64,000 nt of DNA, taken from Flavobacterium sp. (GTDB taxonomy: Bacteria > Bacteroidota > Bacteroidia > Flavobacteriales > Flavobacteriaceae). Position 1 is the stretch's first letter. Each line of letters opens with the position of its first letter. Positions 1 to 7,906 of this stretch are shown in pieces. The notes beneath the pieces were generated by a model. It ran no database searches and was not told where the DNA came from. It was given only the letters and a program-made list of their open reading frames with translations. The stretch is taken from NCBI RefSeq assembly GCF_029945805.1, contig NZ_JAQSDH010000002.1:1-64000 (forward strand), written 5' to 3'. The translations under genes were made by a program, and so were the position numbers.

Positions 1-7
1 TTCATTT

Positions 8-37
8 AAAGAAGCCATCTTTTTGGCTTCTTTTTTA
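8..37 (+). terminator. Rho-independent terminator
   Basis: The stem AAGAAGCC (9-16) pairs with GGCTTCTT (25-32) around an 8-nt loop and is followed by a T-run. An A-run lies on the left, so it may act weakly in both directions. It probably ends a plus-strand transcript that enters the window from the left. Confidence 0.7.
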
Positions 38-72
38 TCGGACAACAATGAATTTTTTTATAGTTGATAAAG

Positions 73-102
73 AGCTTGGCTGCCATAGTCAAGCTTTTTT
101 TT
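73..102 (+). terminator. Second rho-independent terminator
   Basis: AGCTTGGCT (73-81) pairs with AGTCAAGCT (87-95), with one G-U pair and loop GCCAT, followed by eight T residues. It lies just after the hairpin at 8-37, so two plus-strand terminators stand in tandem before the convergent HU-like gene. Confidence 0.65.
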
Positions 103-228
103 GTTCGACAAAATAAATTTTTATCGGCTAGTACTATAAAAAACTAGGTAAATAATAAAATGTATTATTTGACTAAAACAACTTATAAGTGAATAGTTGG
201 TATAATTTAAAAGTGATAATTTCAAAAC

Positions 229-612
229 CTAACGCATTCTTTTATAAGTGATTTTATTCACTTTACTTTTCAAATCTTTGGATGGCTTATAATTTATTTT
301 AGCACCTTTGATATTCGATTTTCCTATAGCGTCTGCAGTTGCTGCAGGTGTACCTAATAAATTGAGCTGAAAAGTACCTAAACTTTCTAATCTAACAATT
401 TTTCCATCAGATAATGCTTCACCAATAACCTGGCTCAATGCCATAATTACACCATAGCAATCGGGACGGCTAATAGTACATCTACTAGAAATAATCTTGG
501 CCAAATTATCAAGGTTTACTTCGCCTTTACTAACAGCGCAGGGGTAATAATTAACTTCTGGAGGAGACACCAAACTGTTCTTCTTGGGAATCATTTTAAA
601 TTGTACAGACAT
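229..612 (-). CDS. HU-family DNA-binding protein
   Basis: This is a 127-residue protein of the Bacteroidetes HU-like type. Such proteins bind DNA as dimers and bend or compact it. The order of elements fits the family: a basic N-terminal strand with a PKKNS motif, a central helical part containing ALSQVIGEALSDGKIVRLE, then LGTFQLNL, which is the beta-arm entry of HU folds, and a lysine-rich tail. The frame stays open upstream to an ATG at 651, but a -7-like element on the minus strand (complement of CAAATATA at 654-661) would start transcription near 646. The ATG at 612 is therefore the better start. The gene lies alone, convergent with two terminators on its left. Family assignment is good; its specific role (nucleoid protein or accessory regulator of the adjacent island) is unknown. 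Confidence 0.75.
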   Translation of the reverse strand: MSVQFKMIPKKNSLVSPPEVNYYPCAVSKGEVNLDNLAKIISSRCTISRPDCYGVIMALSQVIGEALSDGKIVRLESLGTFQLNLLGTPAATADAIGKSNIKGAKINYKPSKDLKSKVNKITYKRMR

Positions 613-923
613 ATAAATAAGGTTGTAAGCGTTATATTTTTTAATAGTCATTACAAATATATAAAAAGATATACATCTTTTAAGTAAAAGAAGTACATGT
701 TTATGTTAAAAGTCCTATATCTTTTTATAATAAGCAGTACATCTTTTATTAAAAAGTTCATTACAAATGTAAAAAAATATCAAGATGAATAAAAATTATT
801 AAACTGATAAGTTGATTTTATGACACATACCTTTATTTTTTTTTACAAATTAAGATAAGCATCTAAAGAAAAGAATAGGATGTAAACTAAATTAATTAAA
901 TTTGAAAATTCAATCATAAGTTT
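613..923. promoter_or_regulatory. Divergent control region with paired repeats
   Basis: This AT-rich stretch separates the HU-like gene (minus) from the putative regulator at 924 (plus). CATTACAAAT occurs at 649-658 and 759-768, and TACATCTTTT at 672-681 and 738-747. On the minus strand both CATTACAAAT copies carry a TAnnTTTG -7 motif (TATATTTG and TACATTTG). No good -33 TTG sits at the usual distance. Two promoters or repeated operator sites for the HU-like gene are likely; nothing clear is seen for the plus-strand gene. Confidence 0.4.
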
Positions 924-2009
924 ATGTTCAATTCAAGGAATACTTTAAATGCTTTTACACTATCTGAATTAAAAAGTCAGATAGCTATAAAATTATGTTT
1001 TCCAATAAGAAGTAAATCTGATTGTGGAAAGTTAAGCGAAATCCTTGTAAAAGATGGCTATGGGAGTATATCTGTAACAACAATATATAGATTATTCGTA
1101 AATTTTAACGGTATTATTCCTTACCAAAACACATTAGACACATTAGCAAAATTCATTGGATTTCCTTGCTGGTCAGATTTTGTTGAAAACATAGAAATCA
1201 ATAACCCTAAATATTCTATTAGTCCTCAAATTGAAATTTCTAATAGTTTGTTGTTTCATTGCATTGAAAACGAAGCAAATAAACCATTAAATGCATTTTT
1301 TGAAAGTATTGAAGATAGCGAATACAAATTCAAATCTAAAGTAGCTTTAGAAGTATATGATAGTTTATTGAAAGTTAAAAAACCTGAAGTATTCTTCTCA
1401 AATTTCCATACTAATAAATTTGTAAAACAATTTGTTTTAGAAGATGCTTTTGATCCTGGATTTAGAATTAAAAACTATGATTATGCCTATAAACTCTATT
1501 GTAAAAACACTACTGTTGACAATTCAATGGAGTATATTCAAGACTATGTATTTTCGCAATCCGTTTTGTTTAGACATTATTTTTTAAATGGAAATCACGA
1601 AGAAGCATTTACTATTGGAACTAAAATATACTCCCAAACTACAATAACTGACTCCGATTTAGATGCTATTTATATATTTCCAAATATTCGTTTTAGAGCT
1701 TACAAAATTTGGTATTATCAATTAATAGGAAAATCAAAAAAAAGTATTGAAAATTATGTGATAGAACTAATAGATTATTGTAATTATAGTTACAATTCTC
1801 TTGACAGTTATGAAAAAAAAATACTTTTTCACTGCATAGCAGAAGTATTTTGTTTTTCAAATATTAACAACAAGTATCATTTAATTCTTAAAACTATTTT
1901 TAATGAAGAATTTTCAACCCTTCCCAATTATCTTTTTGAAAAACCACTCAAAAAATCACTTACCTACTTTGAACCAAACGGCCTAGTTCATTACCGTCCT
2001 TTATATTAA
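924..2009 (+). CDS. Putative regulator with Bacteroidetes HTH-like N-terminus
   Basis: The product has 361 residues and no signal peptide or membrane segment. Residues about 13-95 resemble a small helical domain common at the N-terminus of Bacteroidetes proteins (CGKLSEIL, then ISVTTIYRLF, then a TLDTLAKFIGFPCWSDF block), which looks like a DNA-binding helix-turn-helix. The remaining 260 residues are helical, rich in aromatic residues, and end in a FEPNGLVHYRPLY block. That C-terminal part is repeated at 8882-9481 in a broken second copy, with matches such as SVLFRHY and RFRAYKIWY/RFIAYKLWY. The two copies bracket the accessory operon between them. A role as regulator of the island is inferred from the N-terminal domain and position; no family name can be given from the sequence alone. 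Confidence 0.55.
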   Translation: MFNSRNTLNAFTLSELKSQIAIKLCFPIRSKSDCGKLSEILVKDGYGSISVTTIYRLFVNFNGIIPYQNTLDTLAKFIGFPCWSDFVENIEINNPKYSISPQIEISNSLLFHCIENEANKPLNAFFESIEDSEYKFKSKVALEVYDSLLKVKKPEVFFSNFHTNKFVKQFVLEDAFDPGFRIKNYDYAYKLYCKNTTVDNSMEYIQDYVFSQSVLFRHYFLNGNHEEAFTIGTKIYSQTTITDSDLDAIYIFPNIRFRAYKIWYYQLIGKSKKSIENYVIELIDYCNYSYNSLDSYEKKILFHCIAEVFCFSNINNKYHLILKTIFNEEFSTLPNYLFEKPLKKSLTYFEPNGLVHYRPLY

Positions 2010-2010
2010 A

Positions 2011-2028
2011 GTTGAACCAAGTTGAACC
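2011..2028 (+). promoter_or_regulatory. Operator-like direct repeat, copy 1
   Basis: The sequence GTTGAACCAAGTTGAACC is two head-to-tail copies of GTTGAACCAA at a 10-bp (one helical turn) period. It starts two bases after the stop codon of the putative regulator and 72 bp before the lipoprotein start at 2100. The identical 18-mer recurs at 3158-3175 before the gene at 3229. It is probably a shared protein-binding site. Confidence 0.55.
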
Positions 2029-2099
2029 TTAATTGTACTATTAAATTTTGGATTTTTACTAAAATTTTTAATTAGTAATTTATTCAATCTTTCAAAATC

Positions 2100-3146
2100 A
2101 TGAAAAGCACACCTGTTTTAGCACTTCTTCTATTTGTTATATTCCTTTCAAGCTGCGGGAAGGTTACTAATAATGACGAATTAAACTATGTTGCAAATAT
2201 TAAATCAGAAGAAATTTCAGTATTAAATAAAATTATTATTAATGAAAAAATAACTGAATTTATACCTACAAACTTAAAAGATGATCAAGCGCTTTGTAAT
2301 TATTTAATCAGTTCAGACGTATCCTTTGGCGAATTAAATTTAAAAATGTTTAAGTTATTAGATGATGTTGCCGCCTTTAAAAAAGAAGAAGATGAGGTTC
2401 ATAAAACAGACAACTCTAATCCTTTATCTGTAGGTAAAGGTGCTCTAAATTTAGGGAAAATGCTTGCTAAAGGGGTATGGTCAGGCGGGAGGACATTGAT
2501 GTCATCTGGTTTTCTGTTCGATTATAAAGAAGATTACAATAAATTTAAAGAAACATATAATAAATCTAAATTAGATAGTTTGAAATATGTAATGCATTAT
2601 ATATCAATTAAAAATATGTTTGAAGACGAATTTAACTTGAAGCAAACCGAATTGATAAAGACGGGCAATAGTGTATGGAGTATAAATCTTCTTCCAGAAA
2701 ATATTACAGCTAAGGTTAATTTTGAAGAAAGCTTAGCACTTTATAAAAAACTAAAAACAGAAAGTAATCGAATAATTAAAGTGCTGCTTTTTAACAAAAT
2801 GATTAAAAATGATTACACAGAACAACTTGATATTCAAGTAAAAGATTTAAAATATTTTTGGAATTCAGATCAAGAGATTTATGAAAACAACTTTACCTTA
2901 TTTGAGCATTATTTTAAATTACTATCAGATTTAAAATCAAAAATTTTACAGTTAAAAAAAGATATTGAAAAATCTAAAAATCATTTTAATGATGAAATTT
3001 TATCAAATTTAAATAGGCAATTGGAAATTTATAATAAAGAGGTGATTCAAAACATTAATGATCTAAATATTAATGAAAGAATCCCATCCACTGAAAGAGA
3101 AATTAACAAAAAGATAAAAGAAAATAGCGTTATTTATTTTGAATAA
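2100..3146 (+). CDS. Lipoprotein of unknown function
   Basis: The 348-residue product begins with a lipoprotein signal peptide (hydrophobic residues 5-17, lipobox LSSC with Cys19), so it should be anchored in the inner or outer membrane facing the periplasm. Residues about 108-140 form a glycine-rich amphipathic stretch (GKGALNLGKMLAKGVW). The C-terminal half (about 200-340) is charged and predicted to be alpha-helical coiled coil. The gene follows the 18-bp operator-like repeat and precedes a second copy of it. I do not recognise a family. The glycine-rich amphipathic part could insert into a membrane, but that is only a guess. Confidence 0.6.
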   Translation: MKSTPVLALLLFVIFLSSCGKVTNNDELNYVANIKSEEISVLNKIIINEKITEFIPTNLKDDQALCNYLISSDVSFGELNLKMFKLLDDVAAFKKEEDEVHKTDNSNPLSVGKGALNLGKMLAKGVWSGGRTLMSSGFLFDYKEDYNKFKETYNKSKLDSLKYVMHYISIKNMFEDEFNLKQTELIKTGNSVWSINLLPENITAKVNFEESLALYKKLKTESNRIIKVLLFNKMIKNDYTEQLDIQVKDLKYFWNSDQEIYENNFTLFEHYFKLLSDLKSKILQLKKDIEKSKNHFNDEILSNLNRQLEIYNKEVIQNINDLNINERIPSTEREINKKIKENSVIYFE

Positions 3147-3157
3147 AACATAAAAAA

Positions 3158-3175
3158 GTTGAACCAAGTTGAACC
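3158..3175 (+). promoter_or_regulatory. Operator-like direct repeat, copy 2
   Basis: This is a perfect second copy of GTTGAACCAAGTTGAACC, 54 bp before the ATG at 3229. Both copies are preceded by an A-run. Perfect conservation of 18 bp in otherwise unrelated AT-rich intergenic DNA implies a functional site or a recent duplication. Confidence 0.55.
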
Positions 3176-3228
3176 AAAATCCGAATATCCAAATTTATAT
3201 TTTTTTTACAAATTAAATTTATAAAAGT

Positions 3229-3627
3229 ATGTCAGATATCAAAATTAGCGGTAAAATTAAATTAAAAACCTTTCAATCAGAATTTTGCGAAAAATTCCCT
3301 TATTTAGTTCCTACTCTAGTAAATAAAGAAGGTACTAGACTAAACAATGACTATACCATTGCAAAATGTAATACTTTAGTTAATGGTGAATATTCTCCAA
3401 TTAAAGTGGATGATTTATCTATTAATGGTAATTTACAAGTTGGCACTTTAGAAAAACGTTTTATGGAATGTTTTGGAATACCTTGTCAAGTTATTTACAG
3501 AAAAAATGGGAAAAATCTTCAAACGGGTGCAAAATATGATGGAATGACTATTACTGAAGCGAATAGAGTTTTAGAATCAGAAGACGCTGAAAAAGTAGTT
3601 TTATCAGAAATAACTTTTTATCTGTAA
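3229..3627 (+). CDS. Small cytoplasmic protein of unknown function
   Basis: The 132-residue product has no signal peptide or membrane helix. It has alternating hydrophobic strands (KISGKIKLKTFQSEF at the start, SEITFYL at the end) and a central VGTLEKRFMECFGIPCQVIYR segment. The pattern suggests a compact beta-rich or beta-grasp-like fold, but no family is recognised. It has its own upstream operator-like repeat and is followed by a strong terminator, so it is probably transcribed separately from the operon that follows. Confidence 0.5.
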   Translation: MSDIKISGKIKLKTFQSEFCEKFPYLVPTLVNKEGTRLNNDYTIAKCNTLVNGEYSPIKVDDLSINGNLQVGTLEKRFMECFGIPCQVIYRKNGKNLQTGAKYDGMTITEANRVLESEDAEKVVLSEITFYL

Positions 3628-3648
3628 ATCTTGAAATAATTCATTATC

Positions 3649-3677
3649 AGCATTTGCCTAAAGCAAATGCTTTTTTT
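3649..3677 (+). terminator. Rho-independent terminator
   Basis: AGCATTTGC (3649-3657) pairs with GCAAATGCT (3663-3671) around loop CTAAA and is followed by seven T residues. It separates the gene at 3229 from the operon downstream. It also overlaps the first codons of an ATG-initiated frame beginning at 3667, which argues that the following gene starts at 3691 instead. Confidence 0.8.
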
Positions 3678-3690
3678 ATACACTATTATT

Positions 3691-3960
3691 ATGGCATTAA
3701 CTCAAAATGAAAAAGATCAAATAACTCGTTATAAAATTCAAATAGAAAGTTACAGAAAAGAGTTAGATAATTTAAAAAAAGTAAAAAAACAAAAATCAGA
3801 ATATTGGTCAAATTTGGTTAAAAACACAAAAGACGCTAATGCTAAAAGGAGTCACAGACAATCAAAATTGAGCTGGATGAATTCTATGGATAAAAGCATT
3901 GAATCCAAAAAACAACAAATTGATAGAATCAAGGAAAATATTACGAAAATAAAAAAGTAA
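3691..3960 (+). CDS. Small coiled-coil protein
   Basis: This is an 89-residue, lysine-rich, almost wholly helical protein. Two heptad-containing segments (about 6-35 and 60-88) are separated by a polar hinge, suggesting a helical hairpin. There is no signal peptide or membrane helix. The start at 3691 (MALTQNEK) is chosen because an upstream ATG lies inside a terminator hairpin. The next gene starts 8 bp after its stop, so it probably opens the operon 3691-8725. The function is unknown; it could be an oligomerisation or adaptor subunit for the neighbouring NTPase. Confidence 0.55.
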   Translation: MALTQNEKDQITRYKIQIESYRKELDNLKKVKKQKSEYWSNLVKNTKDANAKRSHRQSKLSWMNSMDKSIESKKQQIDRIKENITKIKK

Positions 3961-3967
3961 TTTACCA

Positions 3968-4597
3968 ATGAAATACAGCTCTTTTTTAAAACGCAATAAA
4001 CAAGAAGTTCAAAAAGGAATTATATTAGTTACAGGAAAACACATGAACAGGACTGCTCTTGGAATTGTAGATGCACTCTTAACCTTATATCCTCAAGTGT
4101 CTTTTGAAGAACTTAAGGAAATGTTGCCAGATACAATAAATCCATCGGCGCCTAAAAATTACAAGTCATTATTTGCTCCTTACAATCCTAATAGAAAATA
4201 TGGTGTTGTACAACCAGGAACTATCAAAGAAGAATGTATTCAGAATGGTTTAGATTGTAATGCCTCTCATTTTACAGCTGAAAATGAAACTTTTAAAACT
4301 AAAGATGGCATTGAAGTTTTAGTTAGCAAAAGCTGGGAAAGTAATGATACGTTGACTGGAGAAAACGACTTGCAAAATTTAATAAATCATGTAAAACAAT
4401 ACGGAATAGTGGTTAATTCTTTCGAACCAAAAACGGAACCGTTTAAAAAAGGAAGTTACCAAATACACATATTAAACAATGAATTATTTAATAAGATTAC
4501 TGCACAAAAGTCAAAAAATAATAGTTGGTTAATTGTAGGTGCTGTTTTCATTATCTTAGTTTTAGGAGTTGTAATTTTTAAATTCTTAAATTCCTAA
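3968..4597 (+). CDS. Tail-anchored membrane protein of unknown function
   Basis: The 209-residue product has a soluble N-terminal part and a single C-terminal membrane helix (about 186-206), so it should sit in the inner membrane with the bulk in the cytoplasm. The N-terminal 60 residues are helical (TALGIVDALLTLYPQVSFEE), followed by a loop with a KYGVVQPGTIKEECIQNG motif. No family is recognised. It lies 8 bp after the coiled-coil gene and 54 bp before the KAP NTPase gene and is likely co-transcribed with both. Confidence 0.5.
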   Translation: MKYSSFLKRNKQEVQKGIILVTGKHMNRTALGIVDALLTLYPQVSFEELKEMLPDTINPSAPKNYKSLFAPYNPNRKYGVVQPGTIKEECIQNGLDCNASHFTAENETFKTKDGIEVLVSKSWESNDTLTGENDLQNLINHVKQYGIVVNSFEPKTEPFKKGSYQIHILNNELFNKITAQKSKNNSWLIVGAVFIILVLGVVIFKFLNS

Positions 4598-4651
4598 TAA
4601 ACATCAAATTTTTCAATAAGAATTAATTAAATCCTATTACATTTAAGTACA

Positions 4652-6421
4652 ATGAATCTAAATAAAAAATCAAACATTATAGACAAACCACGTAAAGCCG
4701 GAGCAGACGATTTATTGGGTGTAGATGACTACATGAAAGCCTTAATACAGTTTATAGAAACTTGCAATATGCCCACAACTATAGCTGTTCAAGGAGAATG
4801 GGGAAGCGGAAAAACATCTATGCTCAATCAAATAAGATATCAACTATGTGAAACTGGTGTTACTAAAGAATTAGATAATGAATTGCCTTACTATGGGGTT
4901 TGGATCAATACTTGGCAGTATTCTATAATGAAAACTCGCGAAGAAACCTTACTATCTATTATTGGCGGTTTAACTAATGAAATTTCTAAAATTATAAAAC
5001 GAAAACACGAAACCCAGTCTCAAGCAGTTTTGAGTAAAGTTTCTAGTCTTTTTGGTAAAATAGCCAAAGCTGGAGCTAAAGCAGCTGTATCACAAATAGG
5101 ATTAGAAGGCGATTTTGTAGATTCAGTATTAAATGGTACCGATGAAACTGTTGATTTGTTAAGTTTTAAAAATTCATTGCAAGAGGCGATAAATAATTGT
5201 TTAGAATTAGACAGAGCGCAAGGCAATAATAATAGGGGTTTTATATTTTTTATTGATGATTTAGATAGAATTGACCCTCCAGTTGCAGTAGAAATACTAG
5301 AATTGATAAAAAACATTTTTGAAGTTGACAACTGTATTTTTGTATTAGCTATTGACTACGAGGTTGTAGTAAAAGGATTGATTCCAAAATTTGGTCCTTT
5401 AACAGATAAAAACGAAAGAGAATTTCGTTCGTTTTTTGATAAAATCATCCAATTGCCTTTCTCAATGCCTGTAGCAATGTATGATGTAAACCATTTTTTA
5501 ATTCAGTCATTGGAAGATGTTGGTTATATCAATGATGCGTTTAAGGAAAATGAATCCATGCAAGATCGACTGGTTGACTTTGCAATGTTGTCTGTTGGCA
5601 ACAATCCAAGATCGTTAAAAAGACTTATCAATACGCTCTCTTTGCTCAATATTATTGGTAATCAAAAAAACAGTGGCCACAAAGAAACGCATGAATTGGT
5701 CGTTAATTTTGGATTGGTTTGTATTCAAATTGCTTATCCTAAAATTTATCAAGCACTTCTTGAAGAACCCGACTATAAGTCGTGGAATGAAAAAACTGGT
5801 AAAAAAATGAATTTGAGTGAATTGTCTGAATCGCAATCACTAGCGCTTAAAGACACTTCTGAATTTGATGAAGAATGGGAAATAGTATTGTATAGAATTT
5901 GTCAAAAAGACCTTTACCTATCGATGCGCGCGTTCCAAGTATCGTTGTTATTGAATTATATGAGTGAGCTAATTCCCGAAAATTTAGACTTTGGAGATGA
6001 AATTGCTAAAATATTAGGTACTAGTTCGGTAACAAGTGTAAGTTTAGATTATATTCCTAAACAAACTAAAAAAGGCGAAAAAGTACGATTTGAAGGATGG
6101 CAAGGTTTTGAGCAAATTTTAAAAGACAACAATAACATAAAAGCATTTATTCCCGAATTAAAATCAATTCATGATTATTTTGAATCGGAATATAAAGACT
6201 TAGTTCAATTTAATTATACGCCAAATTTTTTAACAATAGCTTGTAAAAATCCTAAATCGAGATCAAGAACATTTGTTTTTATTCGATTAAAAAAAGACTC
6301 TGTTTTATTTGAATATTCTGGAAAATCAGAAAAAATAAGTTCGTTATTAGATTTCAGTTCTATTGTAAAAGATGAATTAAAAAACAGATTCAACGAATTA
6401 TCAATTAAACAACTCAATTAA
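4652..6421 (+). CDS. KAP-family P-loop NTPase
   Basis: This 589-residue protein carries the KAP signature. The Walker A motif is GEWGSGKT at residues 48-55, and the Walker B is FFIDDLDR at about 199-206, followed by a VLAID strand and a downstream NNPRSLKRLINTL sensor-like block. KAP NTPases are STAND-related ATPases, often membrane-associated and frequently found in phage-exclusion or defence contexts. Between Walker A and B lies an alanine- and glycine-rich stretch (about 134-150) where many relatives carry membrane helices; here it looks amphipathic. The last 100 residues form a separate alpha/beta domain (YTPNFLTIACKNPKSRSR) that I cannot name with confidence. The gene is the centre of a compact operon; the next frame starts 2 bp after its stop. 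Confidence 0.85.
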   Translation: MNLNKKSNIIDKPRKAGADDLLGVDDYMKALIQFIETCNMPTTIAVQGEWGSGKTSMLNQIRYQLCETGVTKELDNELPYYGVWINTWQYSIMKTREETLLSIIGGLTNEISKIIKRKHETQSQAVLSKVSSLFGKIAKAGAKAAVSQIGLEGDFVDSVLNGTDETVDLLSFKNSLQEAINNCLELDRAQGNNNRGFIFFIDDLDRIDPPVAVEILELIKNIFEVDNCIFVLAIDYEVVVKGLIPKFGPLTDKNEREFRSFFDKIIQLPFSMPVAMYDVNHFLIQSLEDVGYINDAFKENESMQDRLVDFAMLSVGNNPRSLKRLINTLSLLNIIGNQKNSGHKETHELVVNFGLVCIQIAYPKIYQALLEEPDYKSWNEKTGKKMNLSELSESQSLALKDTSEFDEEWEIVLYRICQKDLYLSMRAFQVSLLLNYMSELIPENLDFGDEIAKILGTSSVTSVSLDYIPKQTKKGEKVRFEGWQGFEQILKDNNNIKAFIPELKSIHDYFESEYKDLVQFNYTPNFLTIACKNPKSRSRTFVFIRLKKDSVLFEYSGKSEKISSLLDFSSIVKDELKNRFNELSIKQLN

Positions 6422-6423
6422 TC

Positions 6424-6591
6424 ATGTACGGATTCAAAGGAAAGTATGGCGTTTCATTTTCGTTAAATCGACTACTCGGTATTAGCGGTATTAAAAATAG
6501 TATTGCAAGAAAAACAGGGATACCTACTACAAGAGGAGGAATTGAGAGAAAAATTGGTAGAAAAATAATAGATACTATTTTTGGTAAATGA
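6424..6591 (+). CDS. 55-residue basic micro-protein
   Basis: The short frame begins ATGTACGGATTC two bases after the KAP stop and ends with a TGA that overlaps the next ATG as ATGA. The product is glycine- and arginine-rich (FSLNRLLGISGIKNSIARKT, then IPTTRGGIERKIGRK) with no hydrophobic helix. Its spacing and both junctions support translation as part of the operon. It resembles short basic motifs found fused to other proteins or near phage-like genes, but I cannot name the family. It could bind nucleic acid or a partner of the NTPase. Confidence 0.6.
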   Translation: MYGFKGKYGVSFSLNRLLGISGIKNSIARKTGIPTTRGGIERKIGRKIIDTIFGK

Positions 6592-7370
6592 AAAGGAATC
6601 GAGTTTGGTTATTGGCTAGTTTATTTTTGTTATCGTTAACTTACTGTCCAATTATTAATGCTCAATTAGTTAATATTGAAAGTCAAAGAATACAAAAAGA
6701 CAGTTTAAGATTTGTATTAATTGCAGATCTTACATATAATTCGCAAAAAAATAATGACGAAAGTTTAACTTTTTTTAGTATTGCTGCAACTACTCAATTG
6801 AAATCAAAGTCTTTAAAAAAATTATATCTCTTGTTAGTTAGTTCTGACTATGCAATTGCAAATGGTCAAAAACTAAGTAATTCTGGCTTGTTTCACTTTA
6901 GATATAACCACAGAATAAATAAATATTTAAAATTAGAAGCATTCACTCAAATGCAATATAACCAAATACAAGATTTAAAATCAAGAACTTTAATAGGTGC
7001 AGGACCGCGATTAAAAATTTTAGGGGAAAAGTCAGCAAAGCTATATTTTGGTTCATTATACATGTTCGAATACGAAAAAACATTAGACAACAGTATTACA
7101 AAATTTGATTTTCACAGAATTTCTTCCTATTTCTCAGTTTCATTGGATTTGCCAAAAAAAGTAGGTGAATTGGTATCTGTTACCTACTATCAACCAAGAT
7201 TGGATTTGTTTACTGATTTTAGAATATCGAATCAATCTAGTCTGAATTTAAATTTAACTTCAAAAATTGTATTCAGTAATAATGTTAATTTAATGTATGA
7301 TGCCGTTCCACCGAATGGTGTTACAAGGTTTAATATTAATTACTGCAGTGGAATTAAATTTATTTTTTAA
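6588..7370 (+). CDS. Outer-membrane beta-barrel, DUF481-like
   Basis: The 260-residue product has a signal peptide (residues 1-25, ending NAQ) followed by alternating amphipathic strands ending with a C-terminal aromatic residue (GIKFIF), the usual outer-membrane barrel signal. Blocks such as FRYNHRINKYLKLEAFTQMQ and LIGAGPRLKI match the style of DUF481 (YdiY-like) barrels. The start codon overlaps the preceding micro-gene by 4 bases, implying translational coupling. Finding an outer-membrane barrel within an operon with a cytoplasmic NTPase is unusual and suggests an envelope-spanning function. Confidence 0.65.
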   Translation: MKRNRVWLLASLFLLSLTYCPIINAQLVNIESQRIQKDSLRFVLIADLTYNSQKNNDESLTFFSIAATTQLKSKSLKKLYLLLVSSDYAIANGQKLSNSGLFHFRYNHRINKYLKLEAFTQMQYNQIQDLKSRTLIGAGPRLKILGEKSAKLYFGSLYMFEYEKTLDNSITKFDFHRISSYFSVSLDLPKKVGELVSVTYYQPRLDLFTDFRISNQSSLNLNLTSKIVFSNNVNLMYDAVPPNGVTRFNINYCSGIKFIF

Positions 7371-7393
7371 ATCTAAACTTCCTAATAAAAAAA

Positions 7394-7711
7394 ATGAAGA
7401 CAAAAGATAAAGATTACTCCATAAAGATTGCATTTTTATATTTAATATGCTCCTTTTTTTTGGGACTACTATTTAGCATTCTTGCTTTAAGAGCTAAGAA
7501 AAGAGGTAAAGTATATTTTTGGTGGCTTTTATTATCATTACTATCCATTAGTTTTTTTGGTTATATTTCTTGTCTTTTTTATGTTTATTCAAGTCCCATT
7601 TATGAAAAAGAATATTACTATTTGGGTTTAAGCACCATAATTTCTAATGTAATTGCTTTATTAATTTTAACAATCACGATACTCTTAAGAACAAATACCA
7701 CTAAAACATGA
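7394..7711 (+). CDS. Small multi-pass membrane protein
   Basis: The 105-residue protein has three likely membrane helices (about 13-30, 40-60 and 75-97). The first is preceded by lysines, placing the N-terminus in the cytoplasm. No family is recognised. Its stop overlaps the next start as ATGA (7708-7711), so the two are translationally coupled. It is likely an inner-membrane component of the KAP operon. Confidence 0.55.
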   Translation: MKTKDKDYSIKIAFLYLICSFFLGLLFSILALRAKKRGKVYFWWLLLSLLSISFFGYISCLFYVYSSPIYEKEYYYLGLSTIISNVIALLILTITILLRTNTTKT

Positions 7712-7902
7712 AATCTATATTAACCAAAAATAGAATTAAAAGAACTGATGACAAAGAGAAAAATGATGCTCAAATACAGAGAGAATTAGACAATTACGGT
7801 GTAAAACTTATAAAAATAATTGGGGTTGTTGGTGTAGTAATTGGAGTAGCAATTCTTGCCTTTTTCTGGAGTTTTTTGATAAATAAACTTTTTAAACTTT
7901 AA
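7708..7902 (+). CDS. Small single-pass membrane protein
   Basis: This 64-residue protein has a charged cytoplasmic N-terminus (KNRIKRTDDKEKNDAQIQRE) and one C-terminal membrane helix (about 35-55, IIGVVGVVIGVAILAFFW). It overlaps the preceding gene by 4 bases and precedes the next by 4 bases. No family is recognised. It is probably a small inner-membrane partner of the proteins around it. Confidence 0.5.
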   Translation: MKSILTKNRIKRTDDKEKNDAQIQRELDNYGVKLIKIIGVVGVVIGVAILAFFWSFLINKLFKL

Positions 7903-7906
7903 AAAA

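Noticed and set aside
3667..3690. Upstream ATG for the small coiled-coil protein
   Set aside because: It falls in the terminator hairpin and T-run at 3649-3677.
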